Part shown: positions 43,538-51,735 of the stretch, piece by piece | Position numbering within the stretch: the stretch's first letter is position 1 | Layout: each line of letters opens with the position of its first letter | Assembly: GCF_001027545.1 (NCBI RefSeq) | Contig: NZ_CP009498.1 | Coordinates: forward strand, 248,001-312,000 | Direction: 5' to 3' | DNA length: 64,000 nucleotides | Origin: Endomicrobium proavitum | GTDB lineage: Bacteria > Elusimicrobiota > Endomicrobiia > Endomicrobiales > Endomicrobiaceae | Position numbers and translations under genes: made by a program | Notes under the pieces: generated by a model | Told to the model about the DNA's origin: nothing | Seen by the model: the letters and a program-made list of their open reading frames with translations, nothing else | Databases searched by the model: none

Positions 43538-43813
43538 TTTAATCGCAATTTTAAGTTTGTTTGTATGTCAGGCTTTTGCGGCTACACAGCGCTCTTTTGT
43601 GTCTGAAAAACTTAAAGAAGAAAAAGCGAAACTTGACGCCAAAAGAAATGAATTTCAGTGGCGTAAACATGACGGCAGTCTTTTGCCGGAATTTTTAAAG
43701 CTACGGGAAAAATGCAGGTTTGGATTACAAACGACGACAAAAAAATTCCCGTTCACGTAAAAGTAAAAATTCCTATAGGTTCCGCCACGGCGTCGCTGGA
43801 AGCAATAGAGTAA
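43518..43813 (+). pseudogene. Remnant of a DUF3108-type secreted protein
   Basis: An N-terminal piece with signal peptide (MLKKLSLIAILSLFVCQAFA) runs in one frame to about 43700. From about 43703 another frame continues with ATGKMQVWITNDDKKIPVHV and IGSATASLEAIE up to TAA 43811-43813, which resembles the C-terminus of DUF3108 proteins. The middle (roughly 150 residues in the family) is missing and the halves are out of frame. The start overlaps gmhB. Confidence 0.65.
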
Positions 43814-43853
43814 AGTTGCCGGTTGTTTAGCGGTTTACGGGAGCATATTTTTT

Positions 43854-44792
43854 ATGCCGCAAAAAAATGCAGCGTCCGCAGCAAAGCTTTCAATGGTTTC
43901 AAACACGTGTCTTACGCTTGGAAAGCTTATAACGGGTTTGCTCATAGGTTCAATTTCAATAATATCCGAAGCCGCTCATTCTTTAGTAGATTTGATAGCG
44001 GCTTTTATTGCTTTTGCAGCTATTAAAGAATCCGCAAAACCTGCTGATAACGAGCACCCTTACGGGCACGGAAAATTTGAAAATATATCGGGTTCTGTGG
44101 AAGCTCTTTTAATTTTTGCCGCTGCTGTGTACATAATTTATGAAGCTGTTTCAAGACTTATTTCGCCAAACCCGGTGCGCATGCCTTTGGTGGGCGCGCT
44201 TGTAATGTTTGTATCGGCAGCGGTTAATTTTTTTGTATCGCAAAGGTTATTTAAGATTGCAAAAGAAACAGATTCAATAGCTTTGGAAGCCGACGGCTGG
44301 CATTTGCGCGCGGACGTGTGGACGTCTGTGGGAGTAATGAGCGCGCTGTTAATTATAACGCTGTTAAAATTGTTAAAAGTCGGCGGAAATTTTGCATGGA
44401 TAGATCCGGCGGCGGCGCTTGTTGTTGCCTTAATGATAATAAAAACGGCGGTTAAACTTACCGTAAAATCGGTCAGAGATTTGTTTGACGTTAGTTTGCC
44501 CGACGAAGAAGTTGCCGAGATAGAAAATATAATAAGAGCCCAGGCGCACATAATTTCCGGCTGTCACGATTTAAAAACAAGAAAGGCGGGAAACAAAAGG
44601 TTTGTGGAGTTTCACATACTTGTAAACCCTAAAATGACGGTTCTGCAGTCTCACGAAATTACAAGAGAGTTGGAAAAACAAATTTCTTTAAAACTGGAAA
44701 ACTCTACAATAACCATTCACGTTGAACCCTGCGATTACACATGCACTCCAAAATGCCGCACGGGGTGTCTTGTAAAGATAATTGATAATTGA
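43854..44792 (+). CDS. Cation diffusion facilitator transporter
   Basis: A 312-residue CDF/FieF-like metal exporter: six membrane helices, SEAAHSLVDL (metal-site helix), DNEHPYGHGKFE, and a cytoplasmic C-terminal domain with HDLKTRKAGNKRFVEFHILVNP. Likely exports Zn, Fe or Mn; ion not certain. A cysteine-rich tail (CDYTCTPKCRTGC) is unusual. The last codons and stop lie inside an intergenic repeat. Confidence 0.88.
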   Translation: MPQKNAASAAKLSMVSNTCLTLGKLITGLLIGSISIISEAAHSLVDLIAAFIAFAAIKESAKPADNEHPYGHGKFENISGSVEALLIFAAAVYIIYEAVSRLISPNPVRMPLVGALVMFVSAAVNFFVSQRLFKIAKETDSIALEADGWHLRADVWTSVGVMSALLIITLLKLLKVGGNFAWIDPAAALVVALMIIKTAVKLTVKSVRDLFDVSLPDEEVAEIENIIRAQAHIISGCHDLKTRKAGNKRFVEFHILVNPKMTVLQSHEITRELEKQISLKLENSTITIHVEPCDYTCTPKCRTGCLVKIIDN

Positions 44793-44813
44793 GAATTGAT
44801 AATTGAGAATTTT
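44777..44813. repeat. AATTGATAATTGAGAATT-type repeat
   Basis: Tandem units ATAATTGATAATTGAGAATT between the CDF gene and nfo. It supplies the CDF stop codon. A related copy is inside nfnB near 59374. Confidence 0.7.
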
Positions 44814-45660
44814 ACTGCTTTCGCCACTTAAACAACTGTTCTAAATTCAACCTGTCCGCATTCTCCGGTTCTTTCGGAGTTTCTATAATTGCGGCTTCGG
44901 CTGTGTTTTTTACTGCCTGCACAAAATGCTTTAATCCTTTAGCGCCTATCAAACCTTTTCCCAAATGTTCATGTCTGTCTTTTTTTGATCCGCATGCCAT
45001 TTTTGAGTCGTTAAAATGAATTACTTTCAGTTTGTTCAGCCCTATCTTTGCGTCAAAATCCTTTAACATTAAATCTATTTTTTTAGGATCGGATAAATCA
45101 TATCCGGCGCCGAAAGCGTGAGCTGTGTCAAAACATATCGCAATTTTTAATTTGTCTTTAACATCGTCTATTATTGCGGCAAGTTCCGTAAAATTAGAAC
45201 CTATTTTTCTTCCTTCGCCGGCTAAATTTTCTAAAAGTAAAATAGTATCTATTTTATTTTGCGAATAAATTTTATTTATGGAGTTTGTAATTTTTTTAAT
45301 GCCGTCTGCAATATTTGAAAACTCGGAATAAGACCCCGGGTGGACAACGTAATACTTTGCGCCTATTTCATTTGCCAAAAGCAAATCTTTTTGAAAAGCG
45401 TCAAAAGATTTTTTGTAGAGTATTTCGTTGGAAGTTGCAAGGTTTTGCAGGTAAAACGTGTGAACTATAAGAGGGAAAAGGTTTGCTTTTTTTAGCGAAC
45501 GTTTAAAATCTGAAATTTCGTTTTCGGAATATTTTTTGCTGTTCCAAACCCGCGGGCTTTTTGTAAAAATTTGCATACTTTCACAGCCAAGCGACGAGGC
45601 TTGGTCTATTGCGTTTTGAAACCCGTTTCGCAAAGATGCGTGTATGCCAAAGCGTATCAT
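44812..45660 (-). CDS. nfo: Endonuclease IV
   Basis: AP endonuclease of base-excision repair, 282 residues with the family's zinc-ligand segments: VHTFYL, VHPGS, LLENLAGEGRKIGS, CFDTAHAFGAGYD, VIHFNDSKMACGSKKDRHEHLGKG and IIETP. Lies 22 bases after tRNA-Leu on the same strand and probably shares its promoter. Confidence 0.95.
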   Translation of the reverse strand: MIRFGIHASLRNGFQNAIDQASSLGCESMQIFTKSPRVWNSKKYSENEISDFKRSLKKANLFPLIVHTFYLQNLATSNEILYKKSFDAFQKDLLLANEIGAKYYVVHPGSYSEFSNIADGIKKITNSINKIYSQNKIDTILLLENLAGEGRKIGSNFTELAAIIDDVKDKLKIAICFDTAHAFGAGYDLSDPKKIDLMLKDFDAKIGLNKLKVIHFNDSKMACGSKKDRHEHLGKGLIGAKGLKHFVQAVKNTAEAAIIETPKEPENADRLNLEQLFKWRKQ

Positions 45661-45682
45661 AAAAGTTTGTTTGTTTGTGATT

Positions 45683-45767
45683 TGCCGAGGGCGGGACTTG
45701 AACCCGCACGCCGCCTAAGCAACTTGAGATTTTGAGTCTCACGTGTCTGCCATTCCACCACCTCGGC
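45683..45767 (-). tRNA. tRNA-Leu (anticodon CAA)
   Basis: On the minus strand: acceptor GCCGAGG pairs with CCTCGGC, D-arm with GGTGGAATGGCAGACAC, anticodon stem TGAGA/TCTCA with loop CTCAAAA (anticodon CAA, codon UUG), a long variable arm and T-arm GCGGGTTCAAGTCCCGC. The long variable arm and discriminator A fit leucine. CCA is not encoded. Length 85. Confidence 0.96.
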
Positions 45768-45784
45768 TTTGAGGAGCGAAGAGT

Positions 45785-45813
45785 ATTCTATAATAAAAGG
45801 TGTTTTTAGTCAA
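45785..45813 (-). promoter_or_regulatory. Promoter of tRNA-Leu/nfo
   Basis: Minus strand TTGACT (45813-45808), 17-nt spacer, TAGAAT (45790-45785); start point about 10 bases before the tRNA. Confidence 0.75.
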
Positions 45814-45890
45814 ATTGAAGATTATTTTTTTATATATTATGCCCATCTCATTGTGTGCGCAGTCGCAGAATGTGTAAATTATGCCTTTGT

Positions 45891-46011
45891 TGTTAATTTC
45901 ACTTTTAACTTTTAAAGATGTAATGAATACGTCTAATATTTAGTAAACGTGGATTGCCGATTACGGATTTCGGCAATGACACACAAGTGTGTTGCTTTTC
46001 ACTTTGCCGTT
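45891..46011. repeat. Dispersed ~118-bp repeat, copy 2
   Basis: Same layout as the copy at 31762-31880, with the TGCCGATTAC/TCGGCA hairpin. First part of a 788-base gene-free gap (45768-46555) made up of repeats; I see no convincing gene there. Confidence 0.85.
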
Positions 46012-46019
46012 ATTAAACA

Positions 46020-46274
46020 CCTTGGGTATTGCATACCCAAACCCGCCTACTTTTTGCAAGCGATCAAAAAGTAGCAAAAACTCTGCCGCTCTCGCTGTGC
46101 TCGTTAACGCGGCGGCACGACAAAACGGCGAAGCGCTTGTTTTAGTTGGAATGTTTGATGCGTCTTATATAACACGCATTTCACTGCGAAGATTTTTGGG
46201 AAATTTAAAAAACTCGCGCACTACGTGCGCTCAAACACTTTAAATTTCTTATCCAAAAATCTTCTCCGTGAAAT
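46020..46274. repeat. Structured repeat element, copy 1
   Basis: In order: hairpin TTGGGTAT-TGC-ATACCCAA (46022-46040), ACCCGCC, hairpin CTACTTTTTG/CAAAAAGTAG (46047-46056 with 46065-46074), CAAAAACTCTGCCGC, then a long interrupted palindrome 46178-46274: ATTTCAC/GTGAAAT, GAAGATTTTTGG/CCAAAAATCTTC, AAATTTAAA/TTTAAATTT, enclosing AACTCGCGCAC...GTGCGCTCAAACA. A relative lies at 48770-48979. No protein-coding signal is convincing. Confidence 0.7.
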
Positions 46275-46436
46275 AAGCACGCGGCGGAGCGCTTTATGTG
46301 GAAGTAACGGCAAAAGCGCGAACGGAAAACAACAACGACAACGGCAAATCCTACGCTTCGCTCGGATGGGGTAAAAGATAACACTCGTCATTTAGCGGGG
46401 ACAGAGTCCCTCGCAGAATCTACACATATGCTTTTG

Positions 46437-46550
46437 TCGTTAATTTCACTTTTCACTTTTAAAGATGTAATGAATACGTCTAATATTTAGTAAACGTGGA
46501 TCCCGGATTAAGGCATTCCGGGATGACACTTCGTGTCACTTTGCCGTTAT
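46437..46550. repeat. Dispersed ~118-bp repeat, copy 3
   Basis: Same flanks as copies 1 and 2, but the central hairpin reads TCCCGGATTAAGGCATTCCGGGA. Confidence 0.85.
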
Positions 46551-46555
46551 GCCGT

Positions 46556-48715
46556 TTACTTTCCTACTGCTTCCAGGCTTATTCTTTTTAATTCTGCGTC
46601 AACTTTTAAAACTCTTACTTTTATTGTGTCTCCTACGGAAACAACTTCGTATGGGTTTTTTACAAATTTGGAACTTAATTTTGATATGTGAATTAAGCCG
46701 TCTTGGTGAACGCCTATGTCAACAAACGCGCCGAAATTTGTAACGTTTGTTACGGTGCCGTTTAAAACCATGTTTTCCTGCAAATCTTTAATATCGGTTA
46801 TTTGTTCGCTAAATTCCGCCGTGGAAAAATCTTTTCTCGGGTCAACGCCGGGTTTTTTTAATTCCGCAATTATGTCGTTTAAAGTTAAAAGCCCAATTTC
46901 AGGCGTTACGTAGTTTGCTGGGTTTATGTTTTTTATTAACGCGTCGTTTCCTATAAGTTCAGAAATTTTAACGTTTAAATCTTTAGCCATTTTTTCAACG
47001 GCTCCGTAGCTTTCAGGGTGGACGGCAGAATTATCCAAAGAGTTTACTCCGTCGGGAATTCTTAAAAAACCTGCGCACTGCGTAAAAGTTTTGTCGCCAA
47101 GTCCGGTAACTTTTTTAAGTTCCGTTTTATCTTTAAACGATCCGTTTTTTGTTCTGTAACTTACAATATTTTTTGCCACGGTTTTAGATATGCCTGAAAT
47201 ATACGATAAAAGTTCTGCGGATGCGGAATTTAAATTTGCTCCCACAAAATTTACCGCAGATTCTACCGTGTCGTCAAGCTGTTTTTTTAGCTGCGCTTGG
47301 TTTACGTCGTGCTGATACTGCCCTACGCCTATGGATTTCGGGTCAATTTTTACAAGTTCCGCCAGCGGGTCTTGCAGGCGCCTTGCTATGCTTATGGCGC
47401 CTCGGACGGTAACATCTAAATTCGGAAATTCCGCCACGGCAAGCGGCGACGCCGAGTAAACGGACGCGCCGGCTTCGCTTACGGTTACAATTTTCGGCTG
47501 AATTTTAAAAGTATGATTTTTTAAAACGTTATTTATAAAATTTATTGTTTCCCGCGATGCGGTTCCGTTTCCTACGGCTATAAGTTCTACGTAATACTCT
47601 TCTATAAGGTCAACTAAAACTTCTTCGGCTTCTTTTGTGCGAAGCGCGGGTTCGTGCGGAAATATTGCGTGATACTCTTTAAAATTTCCGTTTACGTCGG
47701 TAACCGCAACTTTGCAGCCGGTTCTAAAGCCGGGGTCTACGCCCATAATAATTTTATGTCCGGCGGGCGCTGCAAGAAGCAGGTTTTTGGCGTTTGTTGC
47801 AAAAACGTTTATTGCGTCGGCGTCGACGGATTCCATTTTGGATAAAAATATTTCAACTTGTAAAGACGGATAAAGATGTCTGTCGTAAGCCGTTTGAACG
47901 GCGGTAAAAAGTTCGGGGTAAAAAAGCGAACGGTTATTTTTGGCTACCGACGTTAAAATTAAATCTACGGCTTTATCGTCTTCAACGACTATTTTCCACG
48001 TTAAAACTTCTTCTTTTGTTGCGCGCCTTATTGCAAGAAGTCTGTGTCCGGGGACGGTTTTCAACGGTTCGGCGTAATCGTAATACATTTCAAATTTTGT
48101 TTTTATATTTGCCGCGGCTTTTGTGGCTTTAGAACGTATTTGCCCCGTGGAAGTTATAAACGTTCTTAATTTTCCTCTTATGTTGGCATCGTCGGAAATT
48201 TGCTCGGCAATAATATCTATTGCGCCGATAACGGCTTTTTCAATTGTGTCTATGCCTTTTTCTTCATTTAAGTATTTTTCAAGAAATTTTTGTCTGTCTT
48301 CTTTCATAGACAAAGTTTGCGCTAAAATTTCTACGGCTAACGGTTCAAGCCCGGCGGCTTTTGCAACTGTGGCTTTTGTTTGGCGTTTTGGTTTATACGG
48401 AAGATAGAGGTCTTCAAGTTTTGTTTTTTCTCTGCAGTTTTCAATTTTGGCTTTAAGTTCGGGGGTGAGTTTTTTCTGCTCTTCTATGCTTTTTAAAATT
48501 GTTTCTTTTCTTGCTTCAAGCTCTATATAGTATTGAAGTTTATCGGAAATGTCGCGCACGTTTACTTCGGTTAAATTGCCGGTTTTTTCTTTTCTGTAGC
48601 GCGAGATAAACGGCACCGTGTCGCCGTCTGAAAGCATTGAAACGGTATTTTTAACGCCTGCTTCGCCAAGAGATAATTCGGAAGAAATCCATTCTATAAT
48701 TTGTTTAGCGCTCAT
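46556..48715 (-). CDS. tex: Tex-family RNA-binding transcription accessory protein
   Basis: A 719-residue Tex protein: N-terminal helix-rich part (ISRYRKEKTGNLTE near 35), YqgF-like RNase H fold (MGVDPGFRTGCKVAV near 320), helix-hairpin-helix motifs and a C-terminal S1 domain (LNGTVTNVTNFGAFVDIGVHQDG, about 645-667). Tex binds nucleic acid and is tied to transcription and stress fitness. Length is close to the family's 720-780. Flanked on both sides by long repeat-rich gaps. Confidence 0.95.
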   Translation of the reverse strand: MSAKQIIEWISSELSLGEAGVKNTVSMLSDGDTVPFISRYRKEKTGNLTEVNVRDISDKLQYYIELEARKETILKSIEEQKKLTPELKAKIENCREKTKLEDLYLPYKPKRQTKATVAKAAGLEPLAVEILAQTLSMKEDRQKFLEKYLNEEKGIDTIEKAVIGAIDIIAEQISDDANIRGKLRTFITSTGQIRSKATKAAANIKTKFEMYYDYAEPLKTVPGHRLLAIRRATKEEVLTWKIVVEDDKAVDLILTSVAKNNRSLFYPELFTAVQTAYDRHLYPSLQVEIFLSKMESVDADAINVFATNAKNLLLAAPAGHKIIMGVDPGFRTGCKVAVTDVNGNFKEYHAIFPHEPALRTKEAEEVLVDLIEEYYVELIAVGNGTASRETINFINNVLKNHTFKIQPKIVTVSEAGASVYSASPLAVAEFPNLDVTVRGAISIARRLQDPLAELVKIDPKSIGVGQYQHDVNQAQLKKQLDDTVESAVNFVGANLNSASAELLSYISGISKTVAKNIVSYRTKNGSFKDKTELKKVTGLGDKTFTQCAGFLRIPDGVNSLDNSAVHPESYGAVEKMAKDLNVKISELIGNDALIKNINPANYVTPEIGLLTLNDIIAELKKPGVDPRKDFSTAEFSEQITDIKDLQENMVLNGTVTNVTNFGAFVDIGVHQDGLIHISKLSSKFVKNPYEVVSVGDTIKVRVLKVDAELKRISLEAVGK

Positions 48716-48769
48716 CTCTCTTCTCCTATGTTAATTTTACAATGCAATGATTATAGCAAAAAGTCAAAG

Positions 48770-48979
48770 TCTTGGGTATTGCATACCCAAACCCGCCAAC
48801 ACCTTGGGCGTTGCACCCCAAGCCCCGCCTCACTTTTTGCAAACGATCAAAAAGTAAGCAAAAACTCTGCCGCCAGCAAGCATTCGCTGCGCGTTTTTAT
48901 CGCAATTTCCGAACTCGCGCAATAACAACACATTAAGGAATGCGCTCAAACATGCGGAAATTTTTAGTGCGATAAAAAC
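48770..48979. repeat. Structured repeat element, copy 2
   Basis: Hairpin CTTGGGTAT-TGC-ATACCCAA (48771-48790), ACCCGCC, a second related hairpin (CTTGGGCG...CCCCAAG, 48803-48822), ACTTTTTG/CAAAAAGT, CAAAAACTCTGCCGC, then a palindrome: GTTTTTATCGCA (48893-48904) with 48968-48979 and ATTTCCG (48905-48911) with CGGAAAT (48955-48961), enclosing AACTCGCGCA...TGCGCTCAAACA. The enclosed core and flanks match the copy at 46020; the outer stems do not, yet still pair. Confidence 0.7.
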
Positions 48980-49036
48980 TCTCCGCTCATAAGACGCTTG
49001 AGGGCGGCAACGACTAACAGCTTACAATAATAAACA

Positions 49037-49071
49037 AAAAAAACCCTGCGGAGATAGCGCAGGGTTTTTTT
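49037..49071. terminator. Orphan bidirectional terminator
   Basis: AAAAAAACCCTGCG (49037-49050) pairs with CGCAGGGTTTTTTT (49058-49071). On the minus strand it could end gpmA transcripts; on the plus strand it would end any transcript of the element at 48770-48979, which has no gene. Confidence 0.8.
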
Positions 49072-49100
49072 GTATATTGAATCTTTAAAAGATTTGTCGT

Positions 49101-49456
49101 TTGTTTTTAATTTCACTTTTCACTTTAAAAAATGTAATGAACACGTCCAATATTTAGCAACCGTGGATCCCGGATTAAGACATTCCGGGATGACACTTCG
49201 TGTCACTTTGTAGTTTTTTTGTCGTTAATTACACTTTTCACTTTAAAAAATGTAATGAACACATCTAATATTTAGCAACCGTGGATCCCGGATTAAGACA
49301 TTCCGGGATGACACTTCGTGTCACTTTGTAGTTTTTTTGTCGTTAATTTCACTTTTCACTTTAAAAAATGTAATGAACACGTCCAATATTTAGCAACCGT
49401 GGATCCCGGATTAAGACATTCCGGGATGACACTTCGTGTCACTTTTCACTTTGTCT
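49101..49456. repeat. Three tandem copies of the dispersed repeat
   Basis: CACTTTTCACTTTAAAAAATG begins at 49114, 49232 and 49350, a period of 118 bases. Each copy has AATATTTAGCAACCGTGGA, the hairpin TCCCGGATTAAGACATTCCGGGA and TGACACTTCGTGTCAC. The last copy abuts the gpmA stop. Together with the element at 48770 this fills the 741-base gap after tex; no gene is seen. Confidence 0.9.
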
Positions 49457-50203
49457 TTACTTGGCTTTTCCTTGGTTGGCAACTGCTTCCATGGCTTTTT
49501 TTACGGCTTCGGGGTCGCCTATGTAATAGTTTTTAATGGGTTTAAGGTTTTCGTCAAGTTCGTAAACAAGCGGCATTGCCGTGGGGATGTTTAAATTCAC
49601 AATGTCGTTGTCGCTTATGTTATCAAGATATTTTACAAGCGCTCTTAAGCTGTTGCCGTGGGCTGCAATTATAACTTTTTTTCCGGCTTTAACTTGCGGG
49701 GCTATTTCTTTTTCCCAATAAGGAACAACTCTTGCGACAGTATCTTTTAAGCATTCCGTAAGAGGAAGTTCGCTTTTGGAAAGTCCGGCGTATCTTGCAT
49801 CTTTTCCCGGGTATCTTTCATCATCTTCTGTTAACGGCATAGGGGGGGTATCGTAACTTCTTCTCCAAATTTTTACCTGATCTTCGCCGTATTTTGCCGC
49901 AGTTTCGGCTTTGTTAAGCCCCTGAAGAGCGCCGTAATGTCTTTCGTTGAGTTTCCAATTACGGATAACCGGCACCCAGAGCAAGTCCATAACGTCGGTA
50001 ACTGTCCAAAGGGTTTTTATTGCTCTTTTCAAAACTGAAGTGTATGCCAAATCAAAAGTAAAACCGTTTTTTTTAAGCTGCTGTCCTGCTTTTATGGCTT
50101 CTTCTTTGCCTTTTTCGGACAAATCAACGTCTGCCCAGCCGGTAAATCTATTTTCTTTGTTCCAAACGCTTTCGCCGTGCCTTATCAAAACTACTTTATA
50201 CAT
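49457..50203 (-). CDS. gpmA: 2,3-bisphosphoglycerate-dependent phosphoglycerate mutase
   Basis: Interconverts 3- and 2-phosphoglycerate in glycolysis. 248 residues from ATG 50203 (GGAGGT upstream; an earlier in-frame start adds nothing conserved). Catalytic [22 protein letters not shown] with His at 8 and the downstream [34 protein letters not shown] in the middle. The stop lies right at the end of the tandem repeats. Confidence 0.96.
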   Translation of the reverse strand: MYKVVLIRHGESVWNKENRFTGWADVDLSEKGKEEAIKAGQQLKKNGFTFDLAYTSVLKRAIKTLWTVTDVMDLLWVPVIRNWKLNERHYGALQGLNKAETAAKYGEDQVKIWRRSYDTPPMPLTEDDERYPGKDARYAGLSKSELPLTECLKDTVARVVPYWEKEIAPQVKAGKKVIIAAHGNSLRALVKYLDNISDNDIVNLNIPTAMPLVYELDENLKPIKNYYIGDPEAVKKAMEAVANQGKAK

Positions 50204-50310
50204 TGAAACCTCCAAATAAAAATTTTGCATAAAATATCATATTTTTAAAAAAATTGCAAATATTGCGATGAAAATAATCATTGAAAAATAAAAGCGTTTT
50301 AACAAATATA

Positions 50311-50341
50311 TTGACACGGGGGGGGGTATAAAAGCTATAAT
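50311..50341 (+). promoter_or_regulatory. Porin promoter with G9 tract in the spacer
   Basis: TTGACA (50311-50316) and perfect TATAAT (50336-50341) are separated by 19 bases that contain nine consecutive G's (50318-50326). Loss of two G's would give the ideal 17. Such tracts slip during replication; an equivalent G-tract sets porA expression in Neisseria meningitidis. The leader that follows is about 105 nt and contains an AAGGAGG-type sequence near 50369 and AGGGGTAGG before the ATG. Confidence 0.8.
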
Positions 50342-50452
50342 ATCCGCGTTGTTGTAACTTCATAGCAAGGAGGTGAGACCGCTTTTACTTGTAACTACAG
50401 AAGCTTGTTTTGAAGTTGGCGTTGAGAAGTTAAAATTACAAAGGGGTAGGAA

Positions 50453-51661
50453 ATGAAAAAACTTTTAGCATTGGCAGCAGTATTGGCTGTTTTCGCATCA
50501 GTTTCATCCGCACAGAATTTATCTCTTAAGAATTTCAAATTCTTTGGAGAAGGTCAGATTTTTGGAGCAAATAATACAAGTAAAGGCGCGATAATTTCTC
50601 CTGCCGTGAACAATCAGGGAGACATTAACGTTTTTTCAGTTCTCGGATTGACTTTTGACGTTGCAGACAACATTGGCGCTACAGTGGCTTTGGGATACGG
50701 CAGCACATGGGGAGCACAGTCATTGGACGGAGATAACCTTAACGGATATCTTAATACAATTAGAGTAGTTCAGGCAAATTTAACTGTTAATAAATTTGCT
50801 GATATTGACGGATTAAGCGCAACGTTCGGACGTCAGTTTTACGGTGAAGAAGACAGCTTTTCAGCATACTTCGGAGTTCGTCGTTTGAACGGTGATCAAA
50901 TTGAAGCCATTACATCTCTTGATGCCGTAACTGTAGGGTATAAGAAAGATGGAATTTCGGCAAAAGCAATTTACGGACAGCTTGACAATGCCGACCATAG
51001 CGTTTACGGTTTGGACGTAAAAATTTCCAGCATTGCAGAAGGCGTTGACGCTCAAATTTACGTTTATGACGTAAATAATGATTATGCCAACAACGCCCCC
51101 ACCCACGATGCAAGAGAATATGTATATGCCGGTATAAAGCCTACCGTTAAAATTAATGACTTGACTATAGCTGTAGAGTTTGCAAAAAGTTTTGCAGGCT
51201 ACAAGGCTTTCTCAACTGATGTTGCAGACTACAGCTCAATGATTATCAAAGCTGACTTGGGTTATTCTGCAGATGATTTTGGCGCAAGATTAACATATTT
51301 CTCATTGCTTGAAAAAAATAAAGATTTTCTGTCTTTTGGAAACTATAATCCGGGACTTATCGGCGCCAACGACCTTGTCCAAGTATTTAATAGCCTAAAT
51401 TTGATTGGATATAAGAACGTTCAAATTCTTAATGTGGGTTTTGACTATGCGTTAAACAAACAACTTGGTTTGAGCATTGACTATTTGCACTATACTCAAG
51501 CTCTTGAATTTGACGATGCTAACGGAGAATTAGACCTTACCGCTAACTATGCTTTGTCTGACAACGTTTCTTTATTTGGCGGAGTTGGAACATGGATTGC
51601 CAGCGATATTGACTTCTTTGAAATCAACACGCTTCAGGCAGGACTTAACTATAAATTCTAA
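50453..51661 (+). CDS. Outer-membrane porin-like beta-barrel protein
   Basis: A 402-residue protein with signal peptide (MKKLLALAAVLAVFASVSSA), many amphipathic strands with FGRQ, AVTVGYKKDGISAKAIYGQL and repeated aromatic belts, and a C-terminal Phe (AGLNYKF) as needed for outer-membrane assembly. It resembles 16- to 18-strand porins. Own promoter with a poly-G spacer and strong terminator: single-gene unit. Substrate unknown. Confidence 0.85.
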   Translation: MKKLLALAAVLAVFASVSSAQNLSLKNFKFFGEGQIFGANNTSKGAIISPAVNNQGDINVFSVLGLTFDVADNIGATVALGYGSTWGAQSLDGDNLNGYLNTIRVVQANLTVNKFADIDGLSATFGRQFYGEEDSFSAYFGVRRLNGDQIEAITSLDAVTVGYKKDGISAKAIYGQLDNADHSVYGLDVKISSIAEGVDAQIYVYDVNNDYANNAPTHDAREYVYAGIKPTVKINDLTIAVEFAKSFAGYKAFSTDVADYSSMIIKADLGYSADDFGARLTYFSLLEKNKDFLSFGNYNPGLIGANDLVQVFNSLNLIGYKNVQILNVGFDYALNKQLGLSIDYLHYTQALEFDDANGELDLTANYALSDNVSLFGGVGTWIASDIDFFEINTLQAGLNYKF

Positions 51662-51687
51662 TATTTGAATTTGAATTTATAAAAATA

Positions 51688-51724
51688 AAAAGCCGGCGGA
51701 GAGATTAATCTCCGCCGGCTTTTG
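51688..51724. terminator. Terminator between porin and U32 genes
   Basis: AAAAGCCGGCGGAGA (51688-51702), 6-nt loop, complement at 51709-51723, T-run. Serves the convergent genes on both sides. Confidence 0.9.
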
Positions 51725-51735
51725 TTTGTAGCAGC

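Noticed and set aside
45989-46243. Open frame of 84 codons in the nfo-tex gap
   Set aside because: It runs through the ends of the dispersed repeat and the structured element, including long palindromes; no recognisable domain or ribosome site.
49101-49456. Possible CRISPR array (three regular repeats)
   Set aside because: The whole 118-base unit is repeated with no unique spacers and no cas genes nearby; this is a tandem intergenic repeat.
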